From assembly GCF_021917145.1 (NCBI RefSeq), contig NC_061074.1:8247485-8311484 (forward strand): 64,000 bases of DNA, written 5' to 3'. The translations under genes and the position numbers were made by a program. The notes below the pieces were generated by a model, which was not told where the DNA came from, searched no databases, and was given only the letters and a program-made list of their open reading frames with translations. Every line of letters begins with the position of its first letter. The stretch's first letter is position 1. This DNA is from Hypomesus transpacificus. Taxonomy: Eukaryota > Chordata > Actinopteri > Osmeriformes > Osmeridae. Below are positions 63,184-64,000 of this stretch, one piece after another.

Positions 63184-64000
63184 GTTACCTGTGTGTTGAC
63201 ACACTGCATTATCTCAGAGCCAAAACACAAATAAAAAAGTTAGATGACAAAGCGAAAACCAATGCTGACCCCTAAAATACAAAAAAAAGAATTCTAAAGA
63301 GGTAATTCTTAAGATAATTTTTACTAGGGTTAACATGCTCCATACTAACCCTAACCCTAAAATGTTTTTTTTTTTTGTGAGTTTGTTTTTATTGAAAAAT
63401 TGTGTATATTCTTGTGTATGTATACTTATTTCATTCAACCTCAAACTGTCATACGACCGCTTAGTGCATGCAATGGAAATTATCCCAGTGGATATCAGTC
63501 AGATAGCCATTTGGCCCCAGAGTGATCAATCTAGATGAAATACCATGTCAGGTAACACAACCCAAATTAACTCAGAAAGGTATTATCCATGGGCCACTGA
63601 CACCATTGAGGCCCTCCTCTTTGGGTTAACAGAGTCACCTCATGTCTCCAGCTCTGTTTCCTTGTGTCTGGGTCACCACGTCACAGACAGGCAAAGTGTT
63701 CACGCTGTCACGGGCTTCAGAGGAAGCCCACAGTGAGAGACAAGGTTAGTGTTGGCTTCACACACTGATCAGGGTGACCTGCTGTGTGTACACTACATCA
63801 GTACATCTGATTTTCCAGATGTTCCAAAATGTACAAAAACACATTCAGTCTAACCCCACATACAAATGCGGAATAATGCCAACATGCTTTATGCTTTAAA
63901 AACACATCTCTGAGCATTTTACATCAAAATGACACGTTTGATCTTTAATAAAGCTCCTCTCTCTCTCTCTATCTCGCTCTCTCGCTCTCTCGCTCTCTCG
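63184..64000. other. CYP2 upstream region, no gene recognised
   Basis: AT-rich sequence with no exon I can support, ending in a CT/CTCG microsatellite from about 63957 to the window edge. A short CCCTAACCCTAA at 63348 is telomere-like but only about two units. Confidence 0.5.

Noticed and set aside
63343-63360. Telomere-like CCCTAACCCTAA
   Set aside because: Only about two units, inside AT-rich sequence; chance or trivial.

Overview
This window is vertebrate nuclear DNA, almost certainly from a ray-finned (teleost) fish. Its genes are split into many short exons with GT-AG introns. The proteins they encode are closest to fish and human gene families. The DNA is littered with (CA)n and (CT)n microsatellites, repeated copies of one tRNA-derived fish SINE, a Tc1-like transposon with long inverted repeats, and a hAT-type element. 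I see no bacterial, phage or CRISPR features. The exact species cannot be read from the sequence.

Layout, left to right. (1) atg16l2, minus strand, positions 944-9197: an autophagy WD40 protein whose last exon(s) fall before base 1. (2) wdr62, minus, 10293-21346: a centrosome/spindle-pole WD40 scaffold of 32 exons, whose phases close into one frame of 1656 codons plus stop. (3) A THAP-domain zinc-finger gene (THAP5/THAP8-like), minus, 22576-24758. (4) ppp5c, minus, 26385-33908: the TPR-containing Ser/Thr phosphatase 5, with a hAT element, a SINE and a Tc1-like element in introns 2 and 3. (5) An 11-12 kb gene-poor stretch of microsatellites and one SINE. (6) tgfb1 (tgfb1a-like), minus, 45995-51585: a complete 377-residue TGF-beta1 precursor. 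(7) cdkl1, plus, 55174-58760: a CDK-like kinase. (8) A cytochrome P450 family 2 gene, minus, 59941-62910, convergent with cdkl1.

How the genes relate. They are independent single-copy eukaryotic genes and not an operon. WDR62, THAP8, PPP5C, TGFB1 and a CYP2 cluster all lie on human 19q13 (established knowledge), so this block looks like a rearranged vertebrate syntenic segment. ATG16L2 (human 11q13) and CDKL1 (human 14q) are extra neighbours here. All exon coordinates were derived by hand from splice signals, reading-frame phase and recalled human or fish family members. For the six complete genes the summed exon lengths are multiples of three.

Most interesting structures: a 50-bp tandem array in a wdr62 intron that copies the real exon/intron junction and so lays out eight decoy 5' splice sites; a 30-bp in-frame coding minisatellite in the wdr62 C-terminus; a phase-supported GC-AG intron in tgfb1; a long (GA)n tract between a TATA box and the tgfb1 start codon; a Tc1-like element whose transposase is open except for one stop codon; and an inverted SINE pair around one atg16l2 exon.
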